A stretch of 64,000 bases of DNA from Callaeas wilsoni (lineage: Eukaryota > Chordata > Aves > Passeriformes > Callaeidae): positions 102,001-166,000 of the forward strand of contig VWPU01001214.1 of assembly GCA_013398955.1 (NCBI GenBank). Reading direction: 5' to 3'. Under the pieces are notes generated by a model. That model was not told the origin of the DNA. It made no database searches and saw only the letters and a list, made by a program, of their open reading frames with translations. The translations under genes were made by a program, and so were the position numbers. The stretch's first letter is position 1; every line of letters begins with the position of its first letter. Below, one piece after another: positions 12,101 through 24,300 of this stretch.

Positions 12101-14332
12101 CTTAATCCAAGAAATAAAAAGGACTTATGTGACGGATGAGCATAAATGAACTATTGGGTCAGACATCCATTTCTTAAAAAGCAAAATAAAAAAGGTCTGA
12201 GGCAAGATACGGTGTAGGGTTTAGTATACATGAATGTATTATAGCTTTGCTGGTATACTTTGAAATTTCTGAGTTTTAACCAGCTCCAAATGATTATTTT
12301 TTTAAAACCAGACTAGCTGTAATAAATATTTACCAAATCCCATCACGTCATGCTGCCCTTCCCTGGTAATATCATCATGGCTCAGAAAACATTTACAAAG
12401 AATTAGGAGAGAGGCCGAAGCCCCGAACCTAAGTCAATGACCAAATTCACATTGTCAGCAGAGATGTGGAGCTCCATGCTAAACCCCCTCCTCTTCTGCA
12501 ATGTAAGCAGTGAAGGAAGAGAGACCATTTACATCATCCGAGGCAAGATCAGAACCTACACACAGGGCCAAAGGGCCTTTAGAGCTGAGTGTGGTCTGAC
12601 CTAACACCAGAAATAAACCAGTGCTGGAGTGCCAACACCACGTTCTACCAGAGTTTACTTCTCAAAAGGATGCTAGCAGACCCACCATGTGATTACTTCT
12701 GAATTCTGGGAGATTTTAATAGGAGAGTGATTTTATTCCACGAGTCTCTCTGGCAAAGCCTTAAGCTGCTGTGCTTTGAGCTTTACTCACCTGAAAAAAA
12801 TCGACTTTTTTTTCTCCCATCTGCAGTATTGATAAATCATTTCCAGCACATAAATTTCCCTCCTAGCATAAAAACTTGATCAGAAAGCAATAAAAAGTAC
12901 AATAAATAGCCAGCTCCACTCTAACCTGTGTGGTTTGACACAGCTGAACAAGCTGTGAAAAGGAATATTGTTCCTTTAACAGAACGTCTGAAATGGTGCT
13001 CAAAACAGATTGGGCTGACAATTTTTGCAACCTTGGTGTCTCCTCCAAGATTTACAATGGCACAGCTCCCCTTTTTAGCAAATTAAACCTTGTGTCAAGG
13101 CTTAAAATTAAATCCAAACTTCTTTTCTTCTCTGTACAGAAGGAACAAATTGGCACCACATGCCAGTAGTCAAGGAGTGCTGATGGGAAACAGAGTGAAG
13201 GGAGCGCCCTTCAACCTGGAAGGCGTCACTAGTCAAAATCAACTGGGATAAACAGTCAATTCCACTTAAAGTTTGACATATAAAGGCTTGTAAGATAGAA
13301 ACATTCAAATATAAGAATTCTTCTGTACCACACAAACCTGTCTCAGTGCCAGCACTTAAACTTTCTGTGCTGTGCAAGCACTTTGTGGAAATCTGCCTTT
13401 GGTAGAGTTTGATGTTGTAAGATCCCGCCTTGCCAAAGCCTTTTTAGTTTGTTCCAGAGCAGAAAAAAAGGAAATACAACAGAGATTCAGAGCGTATGAA
13501 CATCAATGACTTAATATCACATCGCCTACTGTTACCAATAGAATTTTTTGTCATTTTGCAGGATTCTGGTTTATAACATTTAAAGTCTTATTTGAACACA
13601 TAAAACGAAAGGATATTTCTTAAGGACAGATATATGAACTGTTTACATGGACAGAAAGGTACGAACAGCTTTTACAAAACTACCCAAAGGCCAGACTATT
13701 GTCCGGTTAAGGAAGGCACATCATGTCATTATGTGATGATTCCTGAAGCAGATCCCACGTCTGATCCATCCCCAAACCCACTGTTTACACAAAAAAGTAA
13801 CCCTACATTTCCCAGGTTAAGAACCAAACCCAGGCCAGGACTCTCAAATTTTTAGTTGTGCTCTGCTTAAGCAACCAGCACAGAAATCTCTGGGGGGGGG
13901 AAGATATTTTTAAAATACAAGAAAAAGGTTAAATATACCTAGTTTTATAAGTCCCTTTATGTTTTTATAATTGTGTAGATGAGTGTTTGACAGGTGACAT
14001 GAATCCCTGCTTCAAGCTTTCCATTGGTCTTCCCCTAATGCTTCCAATAAAAGTCCTTACATAAAAAAGATCAGCAGCAAAACATCACACCTGGTTATGG
14101 ACGAAAAGTGAAAATAGGAGTTGTTTTGTCCTAGTGTAGCACATCAAAAGATAGCATTCACTCCAAATTAACCTCAGTATTAAGCATACGCACAAGATTT
14201 TACAGGATAAGGAACTAATTCCACAAATGAAACATTCAACAGAGATGCTTGCAGAAAACACAGCAAAATGATCAGCTCAGAACCCAGCACAAGCAAGGCA
14301 GAGATATTTAGCAGCAGAAAGACATTGCAGTA
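9151..14332. other. Unique non-coding stretch
   Basis: No gene is recognised. The interval includes a locally CpG-retaining block near 10.0 kb (listed separately) and several minus-strand open frames of 60-120 codons near 11.3-11.7 kb and 13.1-13.4 kb with no recognisable motif. A G-run lies near 13892. Confidence 0.5.
9690..10200. promoter_or_regulatory. Candidate conserved non-coding/regulatory block
   Basis: Repeat-free sequence with six CpG dinucleotides packed into about 40 bp (10018-10057) inside an otherwise AT-rich, CpG-poor region. Nearby lie SOX-like 'CATTGTTAT' and homeodomain-like motifs. Retained CpG suggests either constraint or a lack of germline methylation. Conservation cannot be tested from one sequence, so this is an inference with soft boundaries. 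Confidence 0.25.
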
Positions 14333-14590
14333 AATCATGGAATCACAGGGTGGTCTGGGATGGAAGGGACATTAAAGCTCAGCCCAATCCACCCCGTGCC
14401 ATGGGCAGGGACAGCTTCCACTGTCCCAGGGTGCTCCAAGCACCATCCAGCCTGGCCTTGGACACTGCCAGGGATCCAGGGGCAGCCACAACAAATCTGG
14501 GCACCCTGTGCCAGGGCCTCCCCACCCTCCCAGGGAAGAATTTCTTCCTCTGGAACCATCTAACCCTGCCCTCTGGAAGTGTGAGCCCAG
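14333..14590 (-). mobile_element. CR1 LINE 3'-end fragment
   Basis: Antisense CR1 3' end. Reading the plus strand, it opens with the tail repeat 'AATCATGGAATCACAG'. It continues through 'CCATGGGCAGGGACAGC', 'GGTGCTCCAAGCACCATCC', 'GGCCTTGGACACTGCCAGGG' and 'GGGCAGCCACAACAAATCTG', reaching 'GAAGAATTTCTTCC' and beyond. At about 255 bp it is one of the longer copies here. Confidence 0.93.
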
Positions 14591-17500
14591 GTTAGGGTTT
14601 CAATTGAATACCAAGACAGAATTCCTCCTTCCTGCAGCCTCACAAGGGATGGAATTAGCCCCATACACATCTGGAATATCACCCAAGTTATACAAATAGG
14701 GGCTACTAGAAATCACTCCAGACTCACAGAGTAGGAACAACAAAACTGGGCTGGACCCTGGAACAGTTTGAACAATGCTCACTGACATTCCCAAAATCTG
14801 AGAGGAGCAAGCAGTGCAGGCCATCAGCAGTCCCAACACCAAACCTGGCTCTCTTGGAGAGCCAACGTGAAGTCAGTTACAAAGTTTTATTATCCCAAAT
14901 TACCAGTTTTAGAGAAAAGGTTTAATTTACATAGATCATTTTTTAAAATATGCTGTTATAGGTGGGTTATTCTGTTGCATTAAAAAAAAAAAAAAAAAAA
15001 AAGAAAAAGAAAAAGAAAAACAAAACTACCGCAAGTTAGTTAAAATGTGAAGTAGTCCAGACTAGAGAAACACAAAACCTTGCTCCACATTGACTGGAAG
15101 AAATGATCTTTCAACTGGAAGACAGAAGGAAATATCCCTGGCACTGGCCCACGCTCTCAGGTGAGCACCAGTGTCTCTGTCAAGACATTGATTCTCTCAT
15201 CATTCAATCTCTGAAAGTGCCCAAACTCCCCAAAACCACCATGTAAACTGATTTTTTGCTGGTAAATAAACATTTCACCGGGGTAATTGCAGATGGCAGA
15301 TGCAGAATTTTAAACAAGGATAAATTAAAACATGGAGCTGTGCTGGAGTTTTGCACAACTTAGCAGGAACTTTTCTTTCATACAGCATTTCTCAGCTAAA
15401 GTTTCATTTCTGTTTTGCAGTTCACCTCTATGTTTAAATAATAATTACAGTTGTGACATACAGTGACAAAAGCCAGAAAATTCAAAATTAGCAGAGACAT
15501 ACTCTGTCCATTGTTTGAATGTGCTCAGCTGGTTTTGCTTTACTAATACCACCAAGACAGAAATTTTCATTTCCCAAAAACACAAACTTCTGGCAAGGGG
15601 TTACAAAGTGAAATAAATCTTATTCTTGGAAGAGACTTTTGTTTGACACCTGAATCATTTCTGCTGGTTTCTCTCCTTTTTCCCCTTCTTCAAATGGAGT
15701 CTTAGAACTCGAAGCCAAAATACAGAGTCTTAGAGCTATCACAACAAAAGCTCAGCATCCAATTTCTCCTTCCAAACACACTCTCCTCCTAAAATGTATC
15801 AACAAATCCATCTCCTTATTAGCCTGCAAGGAGCTGGGAAGCCTTGCCACAGCAAGGACAGCTCAAACATTTCAATATGCAATTGCTTGCTGAGTGGTGG
15901 GGAAGCAAAGGTATCAAAGCACAAACTTTCAGAGCTTGCTGTTTCTGTTTGGAAGTTTTGAGACAGATGCTCTTCATTTTCTCTTCTAATAGTCTGGCAA
16001 ATGCTAAATGCATCTGACATCAGCAATAATACCACACATTCCATTGGCAAATAATGAGTTTATTCTACTGTGTACCATTTTTGCCCACCTGTTTCCTCTC
16101 ACATATTACTCCTTTTCTTCCCCCTCCTTTTCCGTATATAAGTGAGAAATCCCATTTTTATATGTTTATATATACATATTATACATCTCCTGCTTTCTTT
16201 TACGTTCAGCAAATACAAGAATGCCTTATTATTCTCAACGCTGTGAGCTGTTAAGCAAACGTTTTCTTCTCCTCCTGATATAAAAGAGCTCCAGATCTTT
16301 TCCTTTGCAATCCTAGAAAAACGACAAGTTTGGTTTTTTTCCCCAATCTCTTCATTAAGTCCCATTCCTATATTTACTGGAATTGACTGGAAATTTTCCA
16401 TGGAGTTCTGCCTGTGCAGGTTTACTCATTGGTTTAGTGGACTAATTCCAGTATAATGCTATTGTATCTGTTGGGTTCTATCCCACAGGAATCGGGCCCA
16501 CAGCTTCACTAATTAGTATCTGCTCTGATAGGACACTGAATCCGCCAAAGCTTTGAAGTGGATCTGCTGAAGCCATCACCTACAGTGAGGTCCCCAAAGA
16601 CCAAGAGTCTTTTAAACACAAGACAGCCAGGCTTTATTTGAATAAAATTAGAAATTTCACTTTCAAATGGAGAAAGCTCAAAGTGACTGGGGCAGGCAGG
16701 GCTGGAGTAGAAAGGTTTCTGCTCCACTGTCTCTCTCCGTCCTTGCTTGTGGGCTTTATTTTATCTGATTCAAGTCATTTGCAGAAAATTTTGCCCAGTT
16801 CTCTCTCATCCTTACAACGATCGTGGCAGCTTTGGGACCTGGCTGGTGCTTGCTACTCCTGCTGCTCTCAGGAGCCTTCTGGAGTGAGCAGAGACATTCG
16901 AACCCATGTCCCACCCCCTGCCAGCCCTGCTCAGCCCCCTCTGCAGCCAGGCAGCCCTCGGGGAAAGGCTCTGTCCCTGTGGAATCCAGGGACACGGCCA
17001 CCTCCACCACTCCGCCTCGCTGAGAATTCCACGGGGTCCTCAGGCCAAGGAACTGTCCCCATCTCTAGGAACACACCTCCTCTCTCTTGGCTTTTCCTGC
17101 CTGCACAGCTCTTAGGACACAGCAAAGCTTTTTGTGGTTTTCCTACTCCCTATGAAAAGTTATGCCTTTTCTCATTCCTTTTCCTCAGGAATTGTCTTCC
17201 TCCTCCCATGGGAAGGCCAGAAGGAGCTCGGCAGATCTCCAGCACTTTGTGCTGCTGATAGATCCCTACCTATGGATCCATAGCAATGTCTCTCTCATCC
17301 GTGGAAATCACCTAATCCCTGCAGCCTGCTGAAACTGTTCCTCCCCAAAATCTCAAACTATTTCTTCCTGCCCCTTTTCCCTTCCTCACTTCTCCTGCTG
17401 TCCATTTGCAAGAGCTATAGCAACCCATCATTTGTAATTTACTATCAAACTCCCAAATTTCACATCTAATCCACAATTAAATCCAACTTCTGCCGCTTAC

Positions 17501-18104
17501 TTGCTACAATTTTGAATCCTTGGGATTTTTCTCCTCCCTTACTGCCCCACACTCCTCAGATGTTCTTGCAAATGGGCTATTAATTGCCAGACCATCTAGT
17601 GGGAAAACAAGAAAGCTGGCTACTCTTTGATGGCAGGGTTGTTGGGATTTGTCTGTTTGTGTTAATACTTCTCCTGGCCTACAGGGATGTCTTTTTACCT
17701 TTGTTACATTATTAGTTTTAACAACTGTATTATTTATTTTTGCTGCTTTTCAATCTGTCATTGTTAAAAATCCACTAAACTATAGGAGTTGAATAATTTT
17801 TTTCTTTCCCCTTCTTTATCCCCAAGAATTAACAAACAGTTTAATTAAAACAGATAAACAGAGAGATGTTGGTTCCCCTGAGAGGATTACATCCACATCT
17901 GATATTTGCAGAAGAAGAAGGGTGTGGGGGGGGGAAATATTTATGAGATTTTAATTAGATGCAAAGTCATAGTTACAATTTTTCCTTTTCAATAGAATGG
18001 ATTTTTCTTTTTACCTGGAGGACAGCGAGGTTCCACAGTGGAACCAGGACCACGTTTTTCCAGAGACAGCTTCAGGTTTGTGTGGGTTGGCTTTAGGAAG
18101 AGGG
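14591..18104. other. Unique non-coding stretch
   Basis: No gene is recognised. A 206-codon open frame at 16638-17258 lies in a locally GC-richer patch. Overlapping open frames occur in all other phases there too, it has no domain-like pattern, and it is Pro/Ser-rich, as chance frames in GC-rich DNA usually are. A poly(A) tract is listed separately. Confidence 0.5.
14982..15021. repeat. Poly(A) grading into (AAAAAG)n
   Basis: About 21 consecutive A residues followed by several AAAAAG units. It could be the tail of an old retrotransposed sequence, but the upstream 200 bp match nothing I recognise and birds have few poly(A)-tailed elements. Treat it as a simple repeat. Confidence 0.75.
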
Positions 18105-18215
18105 AATGCAGTGATAGGACAAGAGGGAATGGTTTTAAGCTGGAAAAGAGGAGGTTTAAATGGGATGTTGGGAAGAAATTCTTCCCTGTGAGGGTGGTGA
18201 GGCCCCGGCACAGGT
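18105..18215 (+). mobile_element. CR1 LINE internal 3'-UTR fragment
   Basis: Sense CR1 segment from 'GCAGTGATAGGACAAGAGGG' through 'ATGGTTTTAAGCTGG' and 'GGGAAGAAATTCTTCCCTGT' to 'GTGAGGCCCCGGCACAGGT'. It lacks the usual terminal part, so it is truncated at both ends. That suggests a later deletion, because CR1 normally keeps its 3' end. Confidence 0.88.
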
Positions 18216-21134
18216 GAAGCTTTGGCTTTTCCTTAGTCTCTATAGTGCTAAAATTTGAGGAAAACAGACAACATTTATTTATTTTAGCTGATACTGTGAA
18301 AACCTCTACAGCCAAAGGTGTAAAACTACATGCTAAATAACCTCTAGTATATTTTAATTTCCTTTTTTTTATAAAAAAAATAAAACCCAGACATAATCAA
18401 ATGCACATTGGGAAATAAGAACAAAATTTCCTTGAGTCCATTTTTAATGCTTTGTACAATAATTTTGGCCGTTCTCCAATATTAATGGTACATTGAGGTA
18501 AGGTAGAAAAAGCTGAAATCAATGCTGAAAGCAGCTCCTTAGTTAAAATCCCTCAAAATTTTCAACTGAAGATGAAATAACATAAAAATAACCTCAGAAG
18601 TCTTCATCCACTCTTAGAAATTTATTAAATTAAACTGGATTACAGGAGATACACATTTTTCTTTGTTGCAAATTGCCAAATCATGATCCAGAATGCTGCT
18701 GAGAAATTAAGGAATTAGGATGTTCAAAACAGAAAAGCAAGTGTGAAATGACAAGCCGAACTTTCACATAAAAAATTAAAGCGGTGAAAAACACATTTTT
18801 ATGTTTTCCTTTGATATAATTATTGTAGAAAAAAGCTACAGGGTCATAATTAAAGCCCTTGATCTTAGAAATTATCCTTAATTTTTCACTCTGATGGAAA
18901 ATATTTCATTATTTTAATAAGAAGAGCATGACATTATTTCCATGTGAATTTTCTGAGGAGTTCAGGATGTTTTTAAAGGACAGCCTGTGCATTCAGCTAC
19001 AAAAACTAAAGACCAAAAAACTCCCCACAAAATACCCCTAAACACATAAAAAATGCAAAGAAAAAAAAACTAAAAATCCCACCAAAATAAAAAAATACCA
19101 CCACAAACCATTCAGACTTCTAAATTTTCAGACTAGTTCCTATTTCTGCACCTAAAATAACACCCACCTCTACCAGTCAATAATTTGGTTTCTTTCTAAT
19201 TAAAAAAATCAACAATTAATTTACAGTGTGAAGCTGCAGAGACCCAAAAGTAAAGATACAAAAACTGAGGTCCAGTTAAGAAATCCCATCCTTTAGAGTT
19301 CCAGCGCAAGGCACAGTAACAGGGATAGTTTTTGTTACCAGTTAATTCAGTAACCAGGCAAGAGAAAGTGGCAACTGGAACTTTACTGTGTGCTCTAACA
19401 ACCCAAATACTGTCAGGCTGGTTGTCCATCAAAAAAAAAAAAAAATTGGAATCAAATTTTGATACAATTCTGGGCAGAATAAAAACTTCTGCATATTTGG
19501 CAGGCAGCCCACTTGTGTATGCAATGCATAAAAACTTTAAGAATGGATTCTATACTGACTACGGGGTGCTTACTTTCCTTCAACGATAATTGTCTTAATG
19601 CCTGTTTTAATCAGTATTAACTACTAGCAATAACATGCTTTTAATTATGTTTTAAACGAGTCCTTTATAGGGCTGTTTTGGGAAGCAAATTAGTCAAAAG
19701 GAGCTGTTAATCAAAAACGTGTTACTGGCACAAAATAAATGTTCATTTAAGGAGCCATTTGAAATAAACCTGGCTCATTGACTCTGACAACCTACAAGGA
19801 CACCGGGGCCTCCCGAGGATAACTCCTTCAGCTCTCTCCCAGCTACGCCTTGCTGCTCAGAAGTTATAAGTAGAAGCATTAAGCAGTTTAGGTCATTCAT
19901 CAGCTAACTTTTACTACTGTACTCAAGAAAATGAGCCTCCTAGGAACTTCACAGCAGATCTATTCCTTCATTAGCTGAGTAATATTGAGAGAGATGTTCC
20001 TGTCATTATGAAGGGAGAAATGGATTGCGGGGAGTTTTACTGGTGTCCCCTTTGTCTAGGAACTGTCTTTGTAGATTCCAAGGTATTCCGGCTGAAAAAG
20101 TGCCATAATTATCTGTGAACGTTATTCGTATGTGTTCATTCCCTTCTGCTGAGCGATGTCCATGCCCGAAAATTCAGCCAGCAGAGGTGTCACTCAATGC
20201 CAGGTCATACCACCACCCTCACCGCACAACTTTCAACAGGAATTTCATTGAATCTATTCCATTGCCAGGTCCGAAAACTTAATTTTGCTCTGGCCATTCA
20301 GTTTGAAGCACTTCAGGTTCAAGCAAACTGAGCAGAGCTTGAGTTAGAGCAACGGCCAAGAGCCTCGGTTTAAAGTCCACAGATCATGGCTCTTTGGCTG
20401 AAGCTTTGACTTGTAAATTTTAAGGCAATCTTGCTTCACAACAAAAAAAAAAAAAAGAAAAATAGTAATTTAAAAACAGATCTGATTTTACTCACTTGGC
20501 ACATCTTAGTTAACTCCTTCAAAGTCAACCACCTCCAACACCTGTATCTTAAATTAAAGCTCATTGGGATACCGTTCCCACACCCTGCCTACGACAAGGA
20601 GTGCTGAAACAACACAAAATGAGTTATTATGATTTTAAAAATGGGTTTTCCTCAATCAGGAGCCCCATCAGGACTGTACTGGAGTGAGCTCTTATTGGGG
20701 AGGCAGGTGGTTAATTAAGCAGCAGTTCACAGCGTGTCCTTAAGAGACTGAGCCCGGGGGTAGGAATGAACTTGCGAGAGAAGCGATTGCTGGATTAACA
20801 CCATCACCAAACAGCCCCAAAACCTGGGCAAAGGTGTCAAAAATCACACACTCTGAAAGCTCAGGGAATGCTGTATGTCTGTGTTTGGCTTTCCAAAGCC
20901 TGCTGCCACCCACAAAATCCACTGGCAATGGTCATGGCCCACGTTATCACAGGAACAATGACAATATCAGCTTCCAGAATCCCATCCCCAAAGGGAACTG
21001 GGGCCAGCGGCAAGGCAGGTCCCGGGGGTGCTGTGACACACTTTTTAGATGGCCTTGGAATAAGGGTTTACAGCATAAACCACCACCCTTCCTGCCAGCC
21101 AGCCATACCTACAACGCCTTTAACCTGAATAATT
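18216..21134. other. Unique AT-rich non-coding stretch
   Basis: No gene is recognised. It has A-rich runs near 19040-19075 and 19428-19445 and a poly(A) run near 20441. The block at roughly 20130-20400 is repeat-free and moderately CpG-retaining, but I could not support a specific function. Confidence 0.5.
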
Positions 21135-21325
21135 CCCTGCTTATCCAAACCAGAAACTCCAGGGATGACTCCACACCAGCACCTCATCAGCACGTCATCC
21201 CTGCTTATCCAAACCAGAAACTCCAGGGATGACTCCACACCAGCACCTCATCAGCACGTCATCCCTGCTTATCCAAACCAGAAACTCCAGGGATGACTCC
21301 ACACCAGCACCTCATCAGCACGTCA
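21135..21325. repeat. 64-bp minisatellite, three copies
   Basis: Three head-to-tail copies of a 64-bp unit start at 21135, 21199 and 21263. Each begins 'CCCTGCTTATCCAAACCAGA' and ends 'CATCAGCACGTCA'. By eye they are identical except that the last copy stops one base short, which indicates very recent expansion or active homogenisation. The unit is not a multiple of three, so the open frames crossing it are read in different phases in successive copies, which argues against coding. Confidence 0.95.
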
Positions 21326-24300
21326 GCTTGGGAAGCAGCAGGAGGGGGCAGAGGGAGGAAGAGGTGCAAAATCCTGGTGGGCAGCAAATTACTGGGATGG
21401 AGCTGCCTTCTCCTCCTGTTTATTTTCTTATTTTGCCAGAGAAAACCCCACCTGGCAAGTACGAGTGTGCCAGAAACCACGAGCAACACGACAAACCCAA
21501 GCTGCAGACAGACCTGGGGGAGTGTCCAAGGCAGTAGGAAAAAAAATATAAATTGGCAAATCCTGCCCCACAATTGCAATTTGTGAGTCAGTGTCCTAGG
21601 ATGGGGCAATTATGAAAGGTGAGATTTATGCCTGACAGACTGTGATTCCTTCTTCATTAGCAGCATTCCATGACATGTTTGAGATCCTCTTATGGTCTGA
21701 TAAACTCGTCTTGATTTTATTGACTAATCTTTAATTCTTTCAGTATGTACCTAAGGGAACAAAATGTCCTTTAAACACTTAAATTAAGGGCTTTAATGCA
21801 CTTGAAAAAATGAGATAAAAATTTTACTAAGGACAGCACAGTAAAACACCTTGAGACAATTACTCTTAATGAAATACAAAGATTACCAATACCTACTGAC
21901 ATCTTCCATTACAAAAGCCATTATAAATCCTCTGTCTCATGGAGAAACTTTCCCCACTTTTTGAAGATTTTAACCAGACCATAATTGCAAACCTGATTTT
22001 TATTTTATTGCGTTCAAAGCTGATTGCACTTTTTGATGGACTTCATCATGCTCCAAAAATAGCATAAATGCTTTCCAAGATGTGGGTTTAAGAAAGTTAT
22101 TGGGACTGGCAGCTTCTTTTTCAAATTATCATTCATGGATCTATTTTCAACACCCTCTTTCTCAGCCCATTAAGTGTATTTCTGCAGCCTTCATCCGCAA
22201 GCCACAGTAAAAGGTTCTGTCTGACCCTGCTCCAGAGAAGTGATACTCTCCTGCTTCCAGTTAGCAGCAAAACCACAAACGTGGTTTTGATTTCTTCTTT
22301 AAGTTTCTGGAAATGCAGAAATGTGGTCTTTTCAATATACTGTAATTGCAGCTCTTTTATTTTAAACTTTTTTTCATCTTCTTCCTCACACACAATTATT
22401 CCAGTCAATACTCCCCGTATTTTGGCGTGTTTGGGCTTTCATGTTTCTTGATGCAAAGCATCCTTTGGGGATCCAGCTCCTGCATTTTTATTTTTTGTAT
22501 TAAAAATGAACAGGGAGTAAGAAGATAAGTCCCTTGGACCTGGTGAGAACCTGCATAAATTAATTCTCTAAGGATAAATCATCTGTCTGTAACTACAACA
22601 TGATACCTTAAATTTACAAAATCTAAGACAAGTCATTAATTCATTTTCTTGGCCCCCACAACACAAAACAAAGTTCTAACTAGGCTTTGCTTAGAAACTT
22701 GACAGAAGCTGAGACCCAAAGACTGAAGCTGATGGGTTTAACAACCAGAAATAATAATCTGGAAGTCAAAGGAAGATTTGAGTGTTTTACTGGTCAGTCC
22801 AACACTTGAAAACCCCCAGCTTGAACAGAAAGTCAAGGACATGAAGTGACAAGAGCCAGCCCTGTCCTTCCATCACCTTCTTCCAGCACTAAGTTTGCTA
22901 AGTAAACTCTGAATTGCAAAAGAAAGATAGTTCTCAAATCCAAGCAACCAGGACAGGTGGTACAGAAAAAAGATGCAAAAAAAACCCATTACAATATATA
23001 AGATTTTAATCTCTTATTTATGATTCTTCCATAAAGTTTATTATAAGTCATTATATACATCTCCAAGTATCTCATCACAAAATGACATTTACAATGTAAC
23101 CATAGCAAAATAATTCTGCACAGAACAATTTGCAAAATATCACATCAAAGGTAATGTGGGAGTACAACATAATTGTAGCAATTTCACCATATTAATACTA
23201 TACTGCTCATACTTTGGGCCCCCAAGCAAAATAACTTTACAGACAGAATAGGTAGGCAAAAATACTTATCTCTGTTTATATCCTTTTATCTCAGATCTGC
23301 ACAAAGCAGAGTGTGAAATATATAAAGTACATTCAACATGACTAATAGGTCACACTATTTCTTCCAGTGAAATCCAGGGATTTTTGTCACAGAATTACAT
23401 AAGTGGTCCAAATCCTGCTGTACATCTAAAAATCAACTCATCTGTTTAAAAAAAAAAAAAAATCTAAATACAAATACCTCTAAAAGCACCATTGGGAAAA
23501 AAATTATTACTGAAATGTCTCTTATTCCTATTCTGTCCTAACAAATCCTTCAGCGCCATGAGAGAGACTGAAAGCAGCCCTGAAAATAATTTATTTAATG
23601 ACGGGATGAAAAAAGAGAGTGAGGGGAAGATAAAAATAGCTCCGGACCAAATTTGCACGAAGCATAACATGAAAGTTTTCTCGGAGACTCGCGGAGCTTT
23701 CAGAGTTGGGCTGTTGCAGGGACATTCATCTAACCAAATATGAGGCCCTATGGGAACTCTGAGGAGATTAAAAAGAAATAATGAAGGCATAATTGTGGGT
23801 TAGCTGGGAATAGTTCTTTCTCCTCCTCAGCATATGGAGAAGTGTGTCAGTCAGATGGTGCACACTGGAAGGTATAATACCTAAGGGGTTTGAGCGGCTG
23901 ATGCTTCTTTATCTCTTTGTTTTGCTTTCAAATTTCTTTTTTCATCTGTTATTTTAAGAGATACCAGGGCTCGAGGTATTCTCTGTGGGTTTGTCTCGCT
24001 TCCTTTTTTTTTTGTCTTCCTCAGGGTGGGAAATTGGACAGCCACGTTCATTTATGCATTGCAAATTATTTCCTGCCCTCGCAGGTGGAGCATACCTGCT
24101 CAAACTGACCAGAATTATAAAGCTGAGTATCTGTAACAATTTTTAAAGGAATTTTTTTTAAGATTTCTTTAAAAAAACAAACACTGTAGACACCAGCACT
24201 TTTGATAGCATTCTTTCATTTGCTTTAACATCCATTAGTTCTGTGGACTTTGCTGGACATAAATTGCTTCTACTTTATTTAAACTCTTTCAAAACTATTC

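Noticed and set aside
14982..15021. Poly(A) tail of a processed pseudogene
   Set aside because: The upstream sequence shows no long frame or recognisable mRNA, and no target-site duplication was seen.
16638..17258. 206-codon open frame, the longest in the window
   Set aside because: It lies in a GC-richer patch where both strands and several phases are open, is Pro/Ser-rich, has no domain-like pattern and no promoter or splice support.
20834..21537. Overlapping open frames across the 64-bp minisatellite
   Set aside because: The unit is not a multiple of three, so each copy is read in a different phase; the frames are by-products of the repeat.
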